DNA of 64,000 bases. Origin: Mucilaginibacter gossypiicola. GTDB taxonomy: Bacteria; Bacteroidota; Bacteroidia; Sphingobacteriales; Sphingobacteriaceae. Shown piece after piece: positions 38,512 to 47,538 of this stretch. Location of the stretch: positions 1,178,001-1,242,000 of the forward strand of contig NZ_FOCL01000001.1 in assembly GCF_900110105.1 (NCBI RefSeq). Direction: 5' to 3'. The notes beneath the pieces are model-generated. The model was not told where the DNA came from, did no database searches, and was given only the letters and a program-made list of their open reading frames with translations. The position numbers and the translations under genes were made by a program. Position 1 is the first letter of the stretch, and every line of letters starts with the position of its first letter.

Positions 38512-40914
38512 TTACCACGTTATTTTTATTTTGTATACAGGAATGGCTGTTAAACTTTTAAGTGACGGAGGATTTCCACCCAACTTGGTTTTTAGATCGA
38601 ACAGAATACCGTTTGATCCCTTTCCTTGCTCCACGCCCAGCAATTGCGGGCCGACCCTAAACAGCAATCCATCACCGGCAAGCATGGTTTTATATCGTTT
38701 TAGAGTGATATCCCAGGGATGGCCATTATAAAAATTATCGTCTTTGAGCATCCCCTGCCCTATATCAAATAGCCGGCATATATCGCCTAAATAATCTACC
38801 TTAAGTTCGATATTATCCAGGCCATCAAACTGATCCGGGGAGATCTTGACGGATGTTTTCTCGGTGTTAATCGAATCCACTTCCATGCGGATCTTCCTTT
38901 CAGGCACCTGGAAATTAAAGACCGAAAATATTCCATCCTTTTTCCCTGTAACCTGCTGGCTATTGATATTTAAGCTGTTGATGGCCGGCACCACTTTCAT
39001 CTGGAATCTATTCACGCCCGACGAGGTAAGCAACAGGGTATTCGATACGCTATCCTCAACCGCTGCACGATCACTTAACAACAATCTCTTTTGCCCGTTG
39101 ATCACAACCTCGCTGCTATGGCGCGCCTGTTCTTCAGTAAGCAGCACGAGGTGGATAACACGCCCATCTTTGGTTTGAATACGTAATTGGCCATCCCTGT
39201 CGCCTTTTAATACCCAAACGCCTTCTTTTACTTTCGAGCCATTGTTGCAGGAAACGGATTTGATATTTTTTCCAGCAAGCACAAACTCGCCGTCGGACGC
39301 AGACAGGCTGTGGCAAAAATACCAGTCCTCATTATTTTCGGTAAGATGGCTGAATGGCCATGCTGTTGCCGATACCAGCGCTACGTCCTGGTGCAGGGCA
39401 TAATTGAAAGGGATAATGGCAAAATCGCCTGAGTGGATATTCAGTTTGGCAACCTGCGGGATGCGGATAACACCGGCCGACGTATGCACCTGGAAATGAA
39501 TATCATCCCTATCCGAAAGTGCCTTAACGTTACCATAGTTAGCTGCAAAAATATATCCCTGGTCATGATCTGCCTTGGCTATAACACGCAGTGAATCTGA
39601 TTGTACATTTTTTACCCGTTGATCAAATTCAACCACTTGGGCCTTTGAAAGACTTTCTGAAAAATTATTCAAAAACTGATTGAATGGCCTTAACGTGAAA
39701 TAACTTTTCCGGAGCAGACCAAATTCGCTTACCGGCGCGTCAAAATCATATGACATGTAGGCCAGATCACGCCACTTGGGCAGGAAACCGTAAACCGGGT
39801 GCATAGGATTAATACCGCCATGAAACATATAGTAGCCCAAAAACATCGTTTCCTGCCCGCCAAACAACGTCATGGCCGTGCACAAACAAGATGCCGGCGG
39901 TACATCCGGACGGAATGAACCCCGCGCCGGGGAACCTGTGCCAACTTCACAGAAACCCACCGGCACCTTACCCGTAAAAGGCGATTTCTCCTGGTTAAAT
40001 ATCGTTAGCTCATTATTGGTGCTGTCCGGCGCGCCCAGGTACATATAGCCGCCGTAAGTGGGCACAAAATGGTCGCTTGGTATAGGCCCGGTATTGCCCC
40101 AGGCAGTCATGGTGAAGATGGGGCTGTTCATGCCGGCATCTTTGGCGATAGTATACAAATGCTCAAAGTGCTCGGTATAACCTGCCCCCTGCGGACCGGG
40201 ATAGCCACCATCTACACCCTCTTCAAATAAAGTATTCCAGTTAATTGGTGCGTGCGATAGTTCATTTTCGGTTTGAACTGCAAGGATATTGCCGCCGTCG
40301 TTCCAGAAATACCCTTTCAGGTTAGCCGCCAGCTGCTTGTAGTAGCGTTCTACATATTTCAGATAGCCCGGCTCGTTGCTGCGCTCGTTATGCACCATGC
40401 CGTAATGCCATGGCGGCAATCCCCCCAGCAAAATCTCCGAGTTATTAAATGGCCCTGGACGTAAAAAAAGATACATACCGTGCTTTTTACATAGCTCAGC
40501 AAACAGCTTAATATTGTTCCGGCCAGTGAAATCGAACTTGCCCGGCTCGGGTTCGATCAGTGTCCAGAATACGTATGATGAAACGGTATTGAGGCCACCT
40601 GCTTTCATTTTCACGATGGCATCTTCCCACTCCTCTACCGGGTAACGCTGCGGCTCCATCTCGCCTGCTACTATTGCAAGCGGTTTGCCATTAAGCTCGA
40701 AGTAATAGTTATTGGCGCTCACCACATCGCCATTTTTATTTTTACCGCCCCATGCAGGAAGCGCGTTTTCGTTGACTTGTAACCCTTTTTGGCTTACATT
40801 AACGGTAAATGACTCATTTGTTTTTTTGCCAACTGACTGCGCTTGCGTTATGCCCGGCAAGCACAATGCACACGGCGTTAGCCACAGGATATTAAATAGT
40901 AACCGTATTTTCAT
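38512..40914 (-). CDS. Divergent GH35-like beta-galactosidase
   Basis: An 800-aa exported protein (signal peptide about 1-25, ITQAQS). The N-terminal TIM barrel follows GH35: VAGEMEPQRYPVEEWEDAI, TVSSYVFWTLIEPEPGKFDF, LFLRPGPF. The acid/base glutamate is E218 (QTENELS) and the likely nucleophile E323 (VGFCEVGTG). The bases around the second glutamate differ from the ordinary GEYYPGWFDSWG of the other GH35 here, and HGGT is replaced by HGGINPM, so substrate specificity probably differs. Beta-sandwich domains follow to the C-terminus. It heads the operon with acylase, serine hydrolase and beta-helix protein. Confidence 0.82.
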   Translation of the reverse strand: MKIRLLFNILWLTPCALCLPGITQAQSVGKKTNESFTVNVSQKGLQVNENALPAWGGKNKNGDVVSANNYYFELNGKPLAIVAGEMEPQRYPVEEWEDAIVKMKAGGLNTVSSYVFWTLIEPEPGKFDFTGRNNIKLFAELCKKHGMYLFLRPGPFNNSEILLGGLPPWHYGMVHNERSNEPGYLKYVERYYKQLAANLKGYFWNDGGNILAVQTENELSHAPINWNTLFEEGVDGGYPGPQGAGYTEHFEHLYTIAKDAGMNSPIFTMTAWGNTGPIPSDHFVPTYGGYMYLGAPDSTNNELTIFNQEKSPFTGKVPVGFCEVGTGSPARGSFRPDVPPASCLCTAMTLFGGQETMFLGYYMFHGGINPMHPVYGFLPKWRDLAYMSYDFDAPVSEFGLLRKSYFTLRPFNQFLNNFSESLSKAQVVEFDQRVKNVQSDSLRVIAKADHDQGYIFAANYGNVKALSDRDDIHFQVHTSAGVIRIPQVAKLNIHSGDFAIIPFNYALHQDVALVSATAWPFSHLTENNEDWYFCHSLSASDGEFVLAGKNIKSVSCNNGSKVKEGVWVLKGDRDGQLRIQTKDGRVIHLVLLTEEQARHSSEVVINGQKRLLLSDRAAVEDSVSNTLLLTSSGVNRFQMKVVPAINSLNINSQQVTGKKDGIFSVFNFQVPERKIRMEVDSINTEKTSVKISPDQFDGLDNIELKVDYLGDICRLFDIGQGMLKDDNFYNGHPWDITLKRYKTMLAGDGLLFRVGPQLLGVEQGKGSNGILFDLKTKLGGNPPSLKSLTAIPVYKIKITW

Positions 40915-41227
40915 CTATATGCTTATTGTTATTTGGTTTATTGGCGCACTTAAAATGGGTTCATTAAGGACGTACAATGCTAAGCTTAGATGGGGCGGAC
41001 GGCAACCCACACAGTCTATTGGAGCCCGATTAAAAATGCAATTTTGGGATGGCTCCCAGAATTACTGAATAGCTCGTGTGTTACATAAACCTTTCTAATT
41101 CAAACCTGCAATATGTTAAACGGCTGTTTAGGTAGCTTTATAGTATTGGGCACAATCAGGCACCCGACTCCGGGAACGTTCCTTTTGCCGGAAATGTGTG
41201 ATACCTTGCAATGTAAAAATACAATAC
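40915..41227. other. Intergenic region upstream of the divergent GH35 gene
   Basis: This 313-base gap lies between two minus-strand GH35 genes and must carry the promoter of the downstream operon. I see no coding frame. An imperfect inverted repeat GGAGCC ... GGCTCC spans 41021-41056 with an inner AAAAT/ATTTT pairing, but no T-run follows it on the minus strand. No LacI-type motif was found here. Confidence 0.4.
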
Positions 41228-43570
41228 TTACAAACCCGTAAATAACTTATCTGCCAAGTAAACCCGAAATTCTTTGATTCGCCCGGTTTCCATATCTTGC
41301 CGGGGCAGCATTTTGATACCGCTGATAGTTGCTTTACCTCCCAGGTCAATAACTACCTGATGGGGATATTTAGGCGCAAGGTCCTTCCACTGGCTGTGCC
41401 AGATGCTGGTATACTGCAAATCGAACAGATTTTCGGATTTGCCATCGTTACCTTTTAGTTCTTCACTATCAGCGTAAACCACTTTCCAGGAGCTACGGGG
41501 TAATTGTTCGCCATGCTCATCCAGTAATTCAACCTCTGCTAATGCGGCAAATTGATCGCCTGTAAAATTGTTCAGCGCTTCCAGCGCAAGGTAGCGCCCG
41601 TTTTTTGGCGCGAATGTAAACGTTTGCCATTTACCGGTATTTTCCATTGCTCCTGCATATATCAGGCTGCTTTGGTTATTCATAAACTTTTGACCGGGTT
41701 TGCGATGATTGCTGCTAATGGTTTCGTTTGTTGTAAGGCTATCCAGAATAGGTTTACTGAGGCCTTGCAATCGTGCGGCTATGGGGCGGTGCAGATCCAA
41801 CACAACCACCTCATTTTTCCCTTTATTTAACCATACGCCAGGCACATACATAGTTTGGGTTGGCCCGATATTCCAGTAACGGCCAAGGCAATGCCCGTTT
41901 ATCCAGGCTACCCCTTTTTTAAACCAACGCATATCCAGATAAAAATCAGCCTTATTTTTGGCATTAAAGTACCCTTTATAAAATGCAGGCTCATTAAGTT
42001 TAGTAACCGTACTAATGGTCTTGTATTTAAACGCCGGATTACCCTCTCCCAACGGGATTGAATAATGTTTCCAGCCTTTTAACATAAACTTATTAGCGTT
42101 GGTTATGTCATAAACCTCTCCCTGTAAACCTTTCCTGTCGTGCAGATAATAGCCGTAGTTAACCCGCCCCATCGCCTCAACAAAAACCCTAAGTTTAGCT
42201 GGTTTATACAGTTTGGGAATTTCAAGAATATGATCATTCTTCATTCGGTTTAATATGCCAATAAGTTGATTATCTATGAATATTTCTGCATAATCATGCA
42301 CTTCAGTAAAATCCAGCTTTCTTTTTGCACCGGCAGGCAAATTTGTTTCATAAAGCATCATGCCGTAACCTTGGTTCAGATCTTCCATGTACAGCGTGGT
42401 ATCGTTATACACCGGTTTGTTTAATTGCGGCATTATAGGTGCAACTGCCTGAAGATTGAAAGGGGCAATTTTTTGTACAGGGATCGGCGCTGGTACGTCT
42501 GTTAATACCTCTCCCGGTTGGAGGTATTTTTTCAGCGTGTTACGCAGTTCATCGAATTTGGCTGTAGCAGTTCCGTTTTCACTTATTGGCGCATCGTAAT
42601 CATAACTTGACGTTTCGGGAGTGTAAGGCTGGCAATTGGCGCCTGCCCATAAACCGAAGGAGGTGCCGCCATGGATCATGTATATGCTGAAGGAGGCCTT
42701 ATGATCAAGCATCCAGCCCAATTCCCTGATAAGATGATCATTTGAACCGGTATGGTGGGGCGCACCCCAGCTATCAAACCAGCCGGGATAGTACTCGCCG
42801 CACATTAAAGGCCCGGTGGGCTGCACATCGCGTAAAGTTTTGAAAGCGGCTTCGGGGTTGTTACCAAAGTTAACTACGGCAAAAATATCCTGCTGTACAT
42901 CATTCTTCAATTGAACCGTGCCGTCGCAGCTAAACAGCGGTACAACAAAGCCCGCTTCTTTTAAATAATCGCGGATCTTTAACATGTATTCTTTGTCTGC
43001 TCCATAGCTGCCATATTCATTTTCAACCTGCGTCATGATAATGGGGCCACCATTCGTTATTTGCAGCGGAGCTAAAACACGGCCAACTTCCTTTAAATAT
43101 TGGCGGGAACGTTCCATATAATACAGATCCTGTGTTCGTAATTTAATATCCTTCTTTTTCAGTAACCACCAGGGCAAGCCGCCAAATTCCCATTCTGCAC
43201 ATGCATATGGCCCGGGGCGAAGCAACACATATAATCCTTCCTGCTGGGCTATTTTACAAAATTCAGCGGCATCGGCCTGCCCTTCCCAGGTAAATTTCCC
43301 AGGCAAGGTTTCGTGAAAATTCCAAAACAGGTAAGCACAAACGGTATTTAAACCCGCAGCCTTTGCCATTTTTAGACGGTGTCTCCAGTAAGCTCGCGGG
43401 ATGCGGGCAAAATGCATTTCGCCACAACGGATAACAAATGGCTTCCCGTTTAACATGAACGATTCTGTACCGATTTCAAAAGGTGCATTCTGTATCTGCT
43501 GCTGACCAAAAGCCAGGTTAGAGCTTAGTACGATTATGAAAAGAAACAGCCTGGTAATAGTGATTTTCAT
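41228..43570 (-). CDS. GH35 beta-galactosidase with C-terminal F5/8 type C domain
   Basis: A 780-aa exported exo-beta-galactosidase (signal peptide about 1-22, LAFGQQ). The barrel carries IRCGEMHFARIP, TVCAYLFWNFHE, LLRPGPYACAEWEFGGLPWWL, acid/base E185 in QVENEYGSYG and nucleophile E259 in MCGEYYPGWFDSWG, plus MIHGGTSFG. Beta-sandwich domains follow, and the last 150 residues form an F5/8 type C (CBM32-like) domain. It releases terminal beta-linked galactose. I chose the ATG at 43570; the upstream in-frame start at 43639 precedes the signal sequence without need. It diverges from GH89 across a LacI-type operator pair. Confidence 0.93.
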   Translation of the reverse strand: MKITITRLFLFIIVLSSNLAFGQQQIQNAPFEIGTESFMLNGKPFVIRCGEMHFARIPRAYWRHRLKMAKAAGLNTVCAYLFWNFHETLPGKFTWEGQADAAEFCKIAQQEGLYVLLRPGPYACAEWEFGGLPWWLLKKKDIKLRTQDLYYMERSRQYLKEVGRVLAPLQITNGGPIIMTQVENEYGSYGADKEYMLKIRDYLKEAGFVVPLFSCDGTVQLKNDVQQDIFAVVNFGNNPEAAFKTLRDVQPTGPLMCGEYYPGWFDSWGAPHHTGSNDHLIRELGWMLDHKASFSIYMIHGGTSFGLWAGANCQPYTPETSSYDYDAPISENGTATAKFDELRNTLKKYLQPGEVLTDVPAPIPVQKIAPFNLQAVAPIMPQLNKPVYNDTTLYMEDLNQGYGMMLYETNLPAGAKRKLDFTEVHDYAEIFIDNQLIGILNRMKNDHILEIPKLYKPAKLRVFVEAMGRVNYGYYLHDRKGLQGEVYDITNANKFMLKGWKHYSIPLGEGNPAFKYKTISTVTKLNEPAFYKGYFNAKNKADFYLDMRWFKKGVAWINGHCLGRYWNIGPTQTMYVPGVWLNKGKNEVVVLDLHRPIAARLQGLSKPILDSLTTNETISSNHRKPGQKFMNNQSSLIYAGAMENTGKWQTFTFAPKNGRYLALEALNNFTGDQFAALAEVELLDEHGEQLPRSSWKVVYADSEELKGNDGKSENLFDLQYTSIWHSQWKDLAPKYPHQVVIDLGGKATISGIKMLPRQDMETGRIKEFRVYLADKLFTGL

Positions 43571-43697
43571 TAATGTAAGTTTTAACTGTATTAACCGTTT
43601 TTTGGATGGTTTTAATGAGCGGGGAACCACTAAAAACATGGATTCCGCCTGCTTTGAGCTACAATTGTAAAGAAATAATGATCCCCAAAAAATAGCT

Positions 43698-43749
43698 AAA
43701 AATTACGCAAACGGTTGTTACGGGTAGCGCAACCGTTTGCGTAATTTTT
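43698..43749. promoter_or_regulatory. Perfect 20-bp inverted repeat with two LacI-type operators
   Basis: AAAAATTACGCAAACGGTTG (43698-43717) is repeated exactly in reverse complement at 43730-43749, separated by 12 bases. Each arm contains a GCAAACGGTTG core like operators of LacI-family repressors. It lies in the divergent promoter region between the GH35 (start 43570) and GH89 (start 43839) genes; each arm reads towards one gene at 121 and 159 bases from it. The LacI gene at 47539-48573 is the natural candidate regulator. Confidence 0.8.
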
Positions 43750-43838
43750 CAAGCATCAATGCAATGTGCGGTAAGCTATCTTTCCATCAATTTTTAATTA
43801 GCTTCGGAAATATTAAACAGAAAAATCAAGAAATTTTT

Positions 43839-45971
43839 ATGCGGAAATTAACTTACCTGCTTGTTTTATTACTCCCATTACAGCTTTTTGCCCAACAGTT
43901 TGATCCGGTGAAGGCATTGGTAAAAAGGCGTGCCCCCTGGTTGAGCGATCATATTACTTTCGCCCCCCTAAAAAGCACAGGGTCCGACGTATTTGAATTG
44001 CAAACCGTAAATAACAAGCTGGTTATCTCAGCTTCGGGCAGTAATGCCGCTGCAGTTGGTGTAAACTGGTATTTAAAATATTACTGCCACCGTTCCATGT
44101 CGCACATGGGCGATAATCTGGCACCAGTATCACCTATTCCGGTTGTTGACAAAAAAACAACCATAGAGGCCGCGGCTATATACCGCTACGCTTTAAATTA
44201 TTGTACTTACAATTACACCATGAGTTTTTATAGCTGGGCCGATTGGGAACGCGAGCTTGATTGGATGGCGCTGAATGGGGTTAATACCATGCTTACTGTT
44301 GAAGGTATGGAAACCGTATGGCAAAACACACTGAGAAAGATAGGTTACAGCGAAAAAGAAATTAATGATTTTATAGTTGGCCCGGCCTACACTGCCTGGT
44401 GGTTGATGGGCAATATTCAAGGTTGGGGTGGCCCTATGCCTCAAAGCCAAATCAACAACCGAAAGCTTATTCAGCAAAAAATGATGAAGCGGATGCGTGA
44501 GTTAGGTATAGAGCCGGTACTACAGGGATTTTATGGTATGGTTCCTAGTTCGCTGAAAAGTAAAAGCAAATCCCATATCATTGATCAGCTAACCTGGGGA
44601 GCCTTCAAAAGACCGGATATCCTTGACCCTACCGATCCGGAATTTAGCCGCATAGCAGGTATTTATTATAGCGAAATGCAGGCGCTATATGGTAAAAACA
44701 TCCGTTTTTTTGCAGGCGATCCCTTTCATGAAGGAGGTAAAACAGACGGCGTTGACCTGAAAAAAGCAGGAGCCTCCATACAGGCATCTATGCAAAAATA
44801 TTACCCGGGATCTACATGGGTACTGCAGGGCTGGCAGGATAACCCCAAACAGGCTATGCTTGAGGGCCTGGATAAATCAAAGATATTGGTACAGGAACTT
44901 TTTGGCGAGTTCACGAACAATTGGAAGAAACGTAAAGCTTATAATGGAAGTCCTTTTATATGGTGCAGCGTAAATAACTTTGGCGAGCGCCCCGGCCTTT
45001 ATGGAAAACTGCAACGTTTTGCCGACGAAATAGACAGCGCCCGCAACAGTGAGTATAGCGAATACCTTAAAGGAGTTGGTATCATGCCCGAAGGGATTAA
45101 CAATAACCCTCCCGATTATGATTTGATGCTTGAATTAGGCTGGCGTAAACAACATGTAGATGTCAGGAAATGGATCAACGATTACGCGGCTTACCGTTAT
45201 GGCAAGCCAAATGAATATACCAGCAATGCATGGCAAGGCTTTTTACAAACTGTTTATTTCAGTCGCCCGGGTTACCAGGAGGGTGCTGGTGAATCTATAT
45301 TCTGCGCACGGCCTGCACTGAAAGTTAAATCGATATCAAGCTGGGGCACGCTAACCCGCGACTATGATACTGTGCAATTTGAAAAAGCCGTAAAAGAGTT
45401 TGCCAAAGCTTCACCGGCGTTCGCTAAATCGGCTACTTACAGAATCGACCTGATCAATATGGTTAGGCAGGTACTGGCCAATAAAGGAACGCTTGTTTTT
45501 AATGACCTGGTAGCCGCTTATAACAATAAAGATTTGCAGGCTTTCAATGAAAAAAGCGCAAAGTTCCTGAACATGATCAGGTTAACAGATGAGCTATTGA
45601 ATACTGACAAGTACTTCAGGCTTAACACTTATATTAAACAAGCCGTAAACAACGGCAATACAGCCGAAGAAAAGACCAATAACCTAAAAAACCTTTTGAT
45701 GCAGTTAACTTATTGGGGCGAAAACAATCGTAACGAGGATAACCTGCATGAGTACGCCTATAAAGAATGGGCAGGCCTGATAGATAATTATTACCTGCCA
45801 CGGTGGGAAATTTACTTTAACTACCTAAGGGGAAATCTGCAAGGCCAAAATAATCCTGAACCCGATTTCTTTACCTGGGAGCATAAATGGGTTGATGAAA
45901 ACCAAAAGCTGATCACAGAAAAGCCCCAACGTGCTTTGCAGGAAGTGGTTAACGAAATTTTAGCCATGTAA
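43839..45971 (+). CDS. GH89 alpha-N-acetylglucosaminidase
   Basis: A 710-aa exported glycosidase, the bacterial relative of human NAGLU. Signal peptide about 1-19 (LPLQLFAQQ). Family motifs: YYCHRSMSHMGDNLAP, LDWMALNGVNTML, LMGNIQGWGGPMPQ, acid/base region FAGDPFHEGG with E298, LQGWQDNP, and the nucleophile region GVGIMPEGINNNP with E418, which match the positions of E316 and E446 in NAGLU. It cleaves terminal alpha-linked GlcNAc, as in capped mucin glycans or heparan-type chains. I chose the ATG at 43839, since an upstream frame starting at 43737 begins within the operator and lacks a signal peptide. Followed by the fucosidase gene after 144 bases. Confidence 0.93.
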   Translation: MRKLTYLLVLLLPLQLFAQQFDPVKALVKRRAPWLSDHITFAPLKSTGSDVFELQTVNNKLVISASGSNAAAVGVNWYLKYYCHRSMSHMGDNLAPVSPIPVVDKKTTIEAAAIYRYALNYCTYNYTMSFYSWADWERELDWMALNGVNTMLTVEGMETVWQNTLRKIGYSEKEINDFIVGPAYTAWWLMGNIQGWGGPMPQSQINNRKLIQQKMMKRMRELGIEPVLQGFYGMVPSSLKSKSKSHIIDQLTWGAFKRPDILDPTDPEFSRIAGIYYSEMQALYGKNIRFFAGDPFHEGGKTDGVDLKKAGASIQASMQKYYPGSTWVLQGWQDNPKQAMLEGLDKSKILVQELFGEFTNNWKKRKAYNGSPFIWCSVNNFGERPGLYGKLQRFADEIDSARNSEYSEYLKGVGIMPEGINNNPPDYDLMLELGWRKQHVDVRKWINDYAAYRYGKPNEYTSNAWQGFLQTVYFSRPGYQEGAGESIFCARPALKVKSISSWGTLTRDYDTVQFEKAVKEFAKASPAFAKSATYRIDLINMVRQVLANKGTLVFNDLVAAYNNKDLQAFNEKSAKFLNMIRLTDELLNTDKYFRLNTYIKQAVNNGNTAEEKTNNLKNLLMQLTYWGENNRNEDNLHEYAYKEWAGLIDNYYLPRWEIYFNYLRGNLQGQNNPEPDFFTWEHKWVDENQKLITEKPQRALQEVVNEILAM

Positions 45972-45992
45972 AATGATCTTACCAGCTTAACC

Positions 45993-46021
45993 AGAAATTA
46001 TTCAAACGGATAAAATATCCG
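45993..46021 (+). promoter_or_regulatory. Putative LacI-type operator upstream of the fucosidase
   Basis: AGAAATTATTCAAACGGA (45993-46010) matches the left arm of the operator pair at 43698 in the AAATTA and CAAACGG blocks. The site overlaps a small palindrome CGGATA-AAA-TATCCG (46007-46021). It lies about 107 bases before the GH29 start and reads towards that gene. Weaker than the 43698 and 63419 sites. Confidence 0.45.
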
Positions 46022-46115
46022 GGGATAACCTCATGCTAAATTTTGCTGGATACCCAACATCTGCAATCGATTTTTTTTTAACGAAGCCTATTCATCATCA
46101 ATAATTTACATTATC

Positions 46116-47528
46116 ATGTTACGAAAACTCCTGCCTGGTATTTGTCTCCTTTTATATAGCCAGGTTTTATTTGCGCAAAACGAGCACACTTACCGGGTAC
46201 CCAAAGATTCACTGGTGAGGCAAAAGCTTGCCCAATGGCAAGACCGAAAATTTGGTTTATTTATGCATTGGGGTACGTACAGCCAATGGGGAGTTGCTGA
46301 AAGCTGGACAATTTGTCCTGATGATGAGGTTAAACGAACCGGCCCATACAGTGATGATTATTTTACTTACAAAAAAGCCTACGAAAACCTGCAAACTACC
46401 TTTAACCCAATTAACTTCAACCCTGAAAAATGGGTGAGGGCAGCTAAAGCCGCCGGAATGAATTATGTAGTATTTACAACCAAGCATCATGATGGCTTTA
46501 GCATGTTTGATACCAAACAAACCGATTATAAAATTACAGATCCTAAAACTCCCTTTTCAAAAAATATACGAAGCAATGTAACTAAAGAAATATTCAATGC
46601 TTTTCGTAATGGAAATTTTATGGTTGGGGCATATTTTTCCAAACCCGATTGGCACAATCAAAACTATTGGTGGCCCTATTATCCGCCTAAAGATCACAAC
46701 GTTAATTACAGCCCGCAACGTTACCCCGAACGCTGGCAAAAATTTAAAGATTTTACCTATAACCAGATTGAAGAATTGATGACCGGGTATGGCAAGATTG
46801 ATATTTTATGGCTGGATGGGGGCTGGGTAAGGCCTTTAGATGAAAACGATAACGATCCACAACATTATAACCAGGACCTTGATATGGCTAAAATAGCAAA
46901 AATGAGCCGCGATCATCAGCCTGGCCTTATCATGGTTGATCGCACGGTTACCGGTGAGTTTGAAAACTATACCACCCCCGAACAAGAGGTACCCGATAAG
47001 CCACTGCCCTACCCCTGGGAAACCTGTATGACCATTGGTAAATATTGGAGCTATGTACCTAATGATGAATTTAAACCCAGCCTGCAATTAGTTCAAACCC
47101 TTATAAAAATAGTATCGCGGGGAGGCAATCTACTGCTCAATATTGCGCCGGGGCCTGATGGCGACTGGAACCCCGTTGCCTATCGGCGATTACAGGATAT
47201 TGCCGATTGGATAAAAATTAACGGAGAGGGCATTTATGGTTCAGAACCTGTAGCTCCTTACTCAGCAGGCAATATCTATTTTACTAAATCAAAAACTACA
47301 AAATCGTTATATGCATTCTGGTTATCTGAAAAAGAAACAGTAAACTTCCCTGCCAATATTACTTTCCCGGTAAACAACATCGAAACAATTAAAAAAGTTA
47401 GTTTGCTGGGCAGTGTTCAAAAACTAAAATGGAATTACAAAAACGGGCTATTAAGCATCCAAATACCCAAGGAGTTACAAAAGAGCACCACTTTAAAGTA
47501 TAGTAGTGCTTTTGTATTGAAATATTAA
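46116..47528 (+). CDS. GH29 alpha-L-fucosidase
   Basis: A 470-aa exported fucosidase (signal peptide about 1-20, VLFAQNE). GH29 motifs: FGLFMHWGTYSQWGVAESW near residue 45, YVVFTTKHHDGFSMFD, and the nucleophile D234 in KIDILWLDGGW. YVPNDEFKPS and GGNLLLNIAPGPDGDW complete the barrel. It removes alpha-linked L-fucose from glycan ends. Candidate acid/base glutamates are among the EFENYTTPEQE residues (about 285-295), but I cannot assign one. It is downstream of GH89 and convergent with the LacI gene, with only 10 bases between the stops. Confidence 0.94.
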   Translation: MLRKLLPGICLLLYSQVLFAQNEHTYRVPKDSLVRQKLAQWQDRKFGLFMHWGTYSQWGVAESWTICPDDEVKRTGPYSDDYFTYKKAYENLQTTFNPINFNPEKWVRAAKAAGMNYVVFTTKHHDGFSMFDTKQTDYKITDPKTPFSKNIRSNVTKEIFNAFRNGNFMVGAYFSKPDWHNQNYWWPYYPPKDHNVNYSPQRYPERWQKFKDFTYNQIEELMTGYGKIDILWLDGGWVRPLDENDNDPQHYNQDLDMAKIAKMSRDHQPGLIMVDRTVTGEFENYTTPEQEVPDKPLPYPWETCMTIGKYWSYVPNDEFKPSLQLVQTLIKIVSRGGNLLLNIAPGPDGDWNPVAYRRLQDIADWIKINGEGIYGSEPVAPYSAGNIYFTKSKTTKSLYAFWLSEKETVNFPANITFPVNNIETIKKVSLLGSVQKLKWNYKNGLLSIQIPKELQKSTTLKYSSAFVLKY

Positions 47529-47538
47529 GAAACTATCG

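Noticed and set aside
41021..41056. Imperfect inverted repeat GGAGCC...GGCTCC as a terminator
   Set aside because: No T-run follows on the minus strand, and its loop is long; it may be chance.
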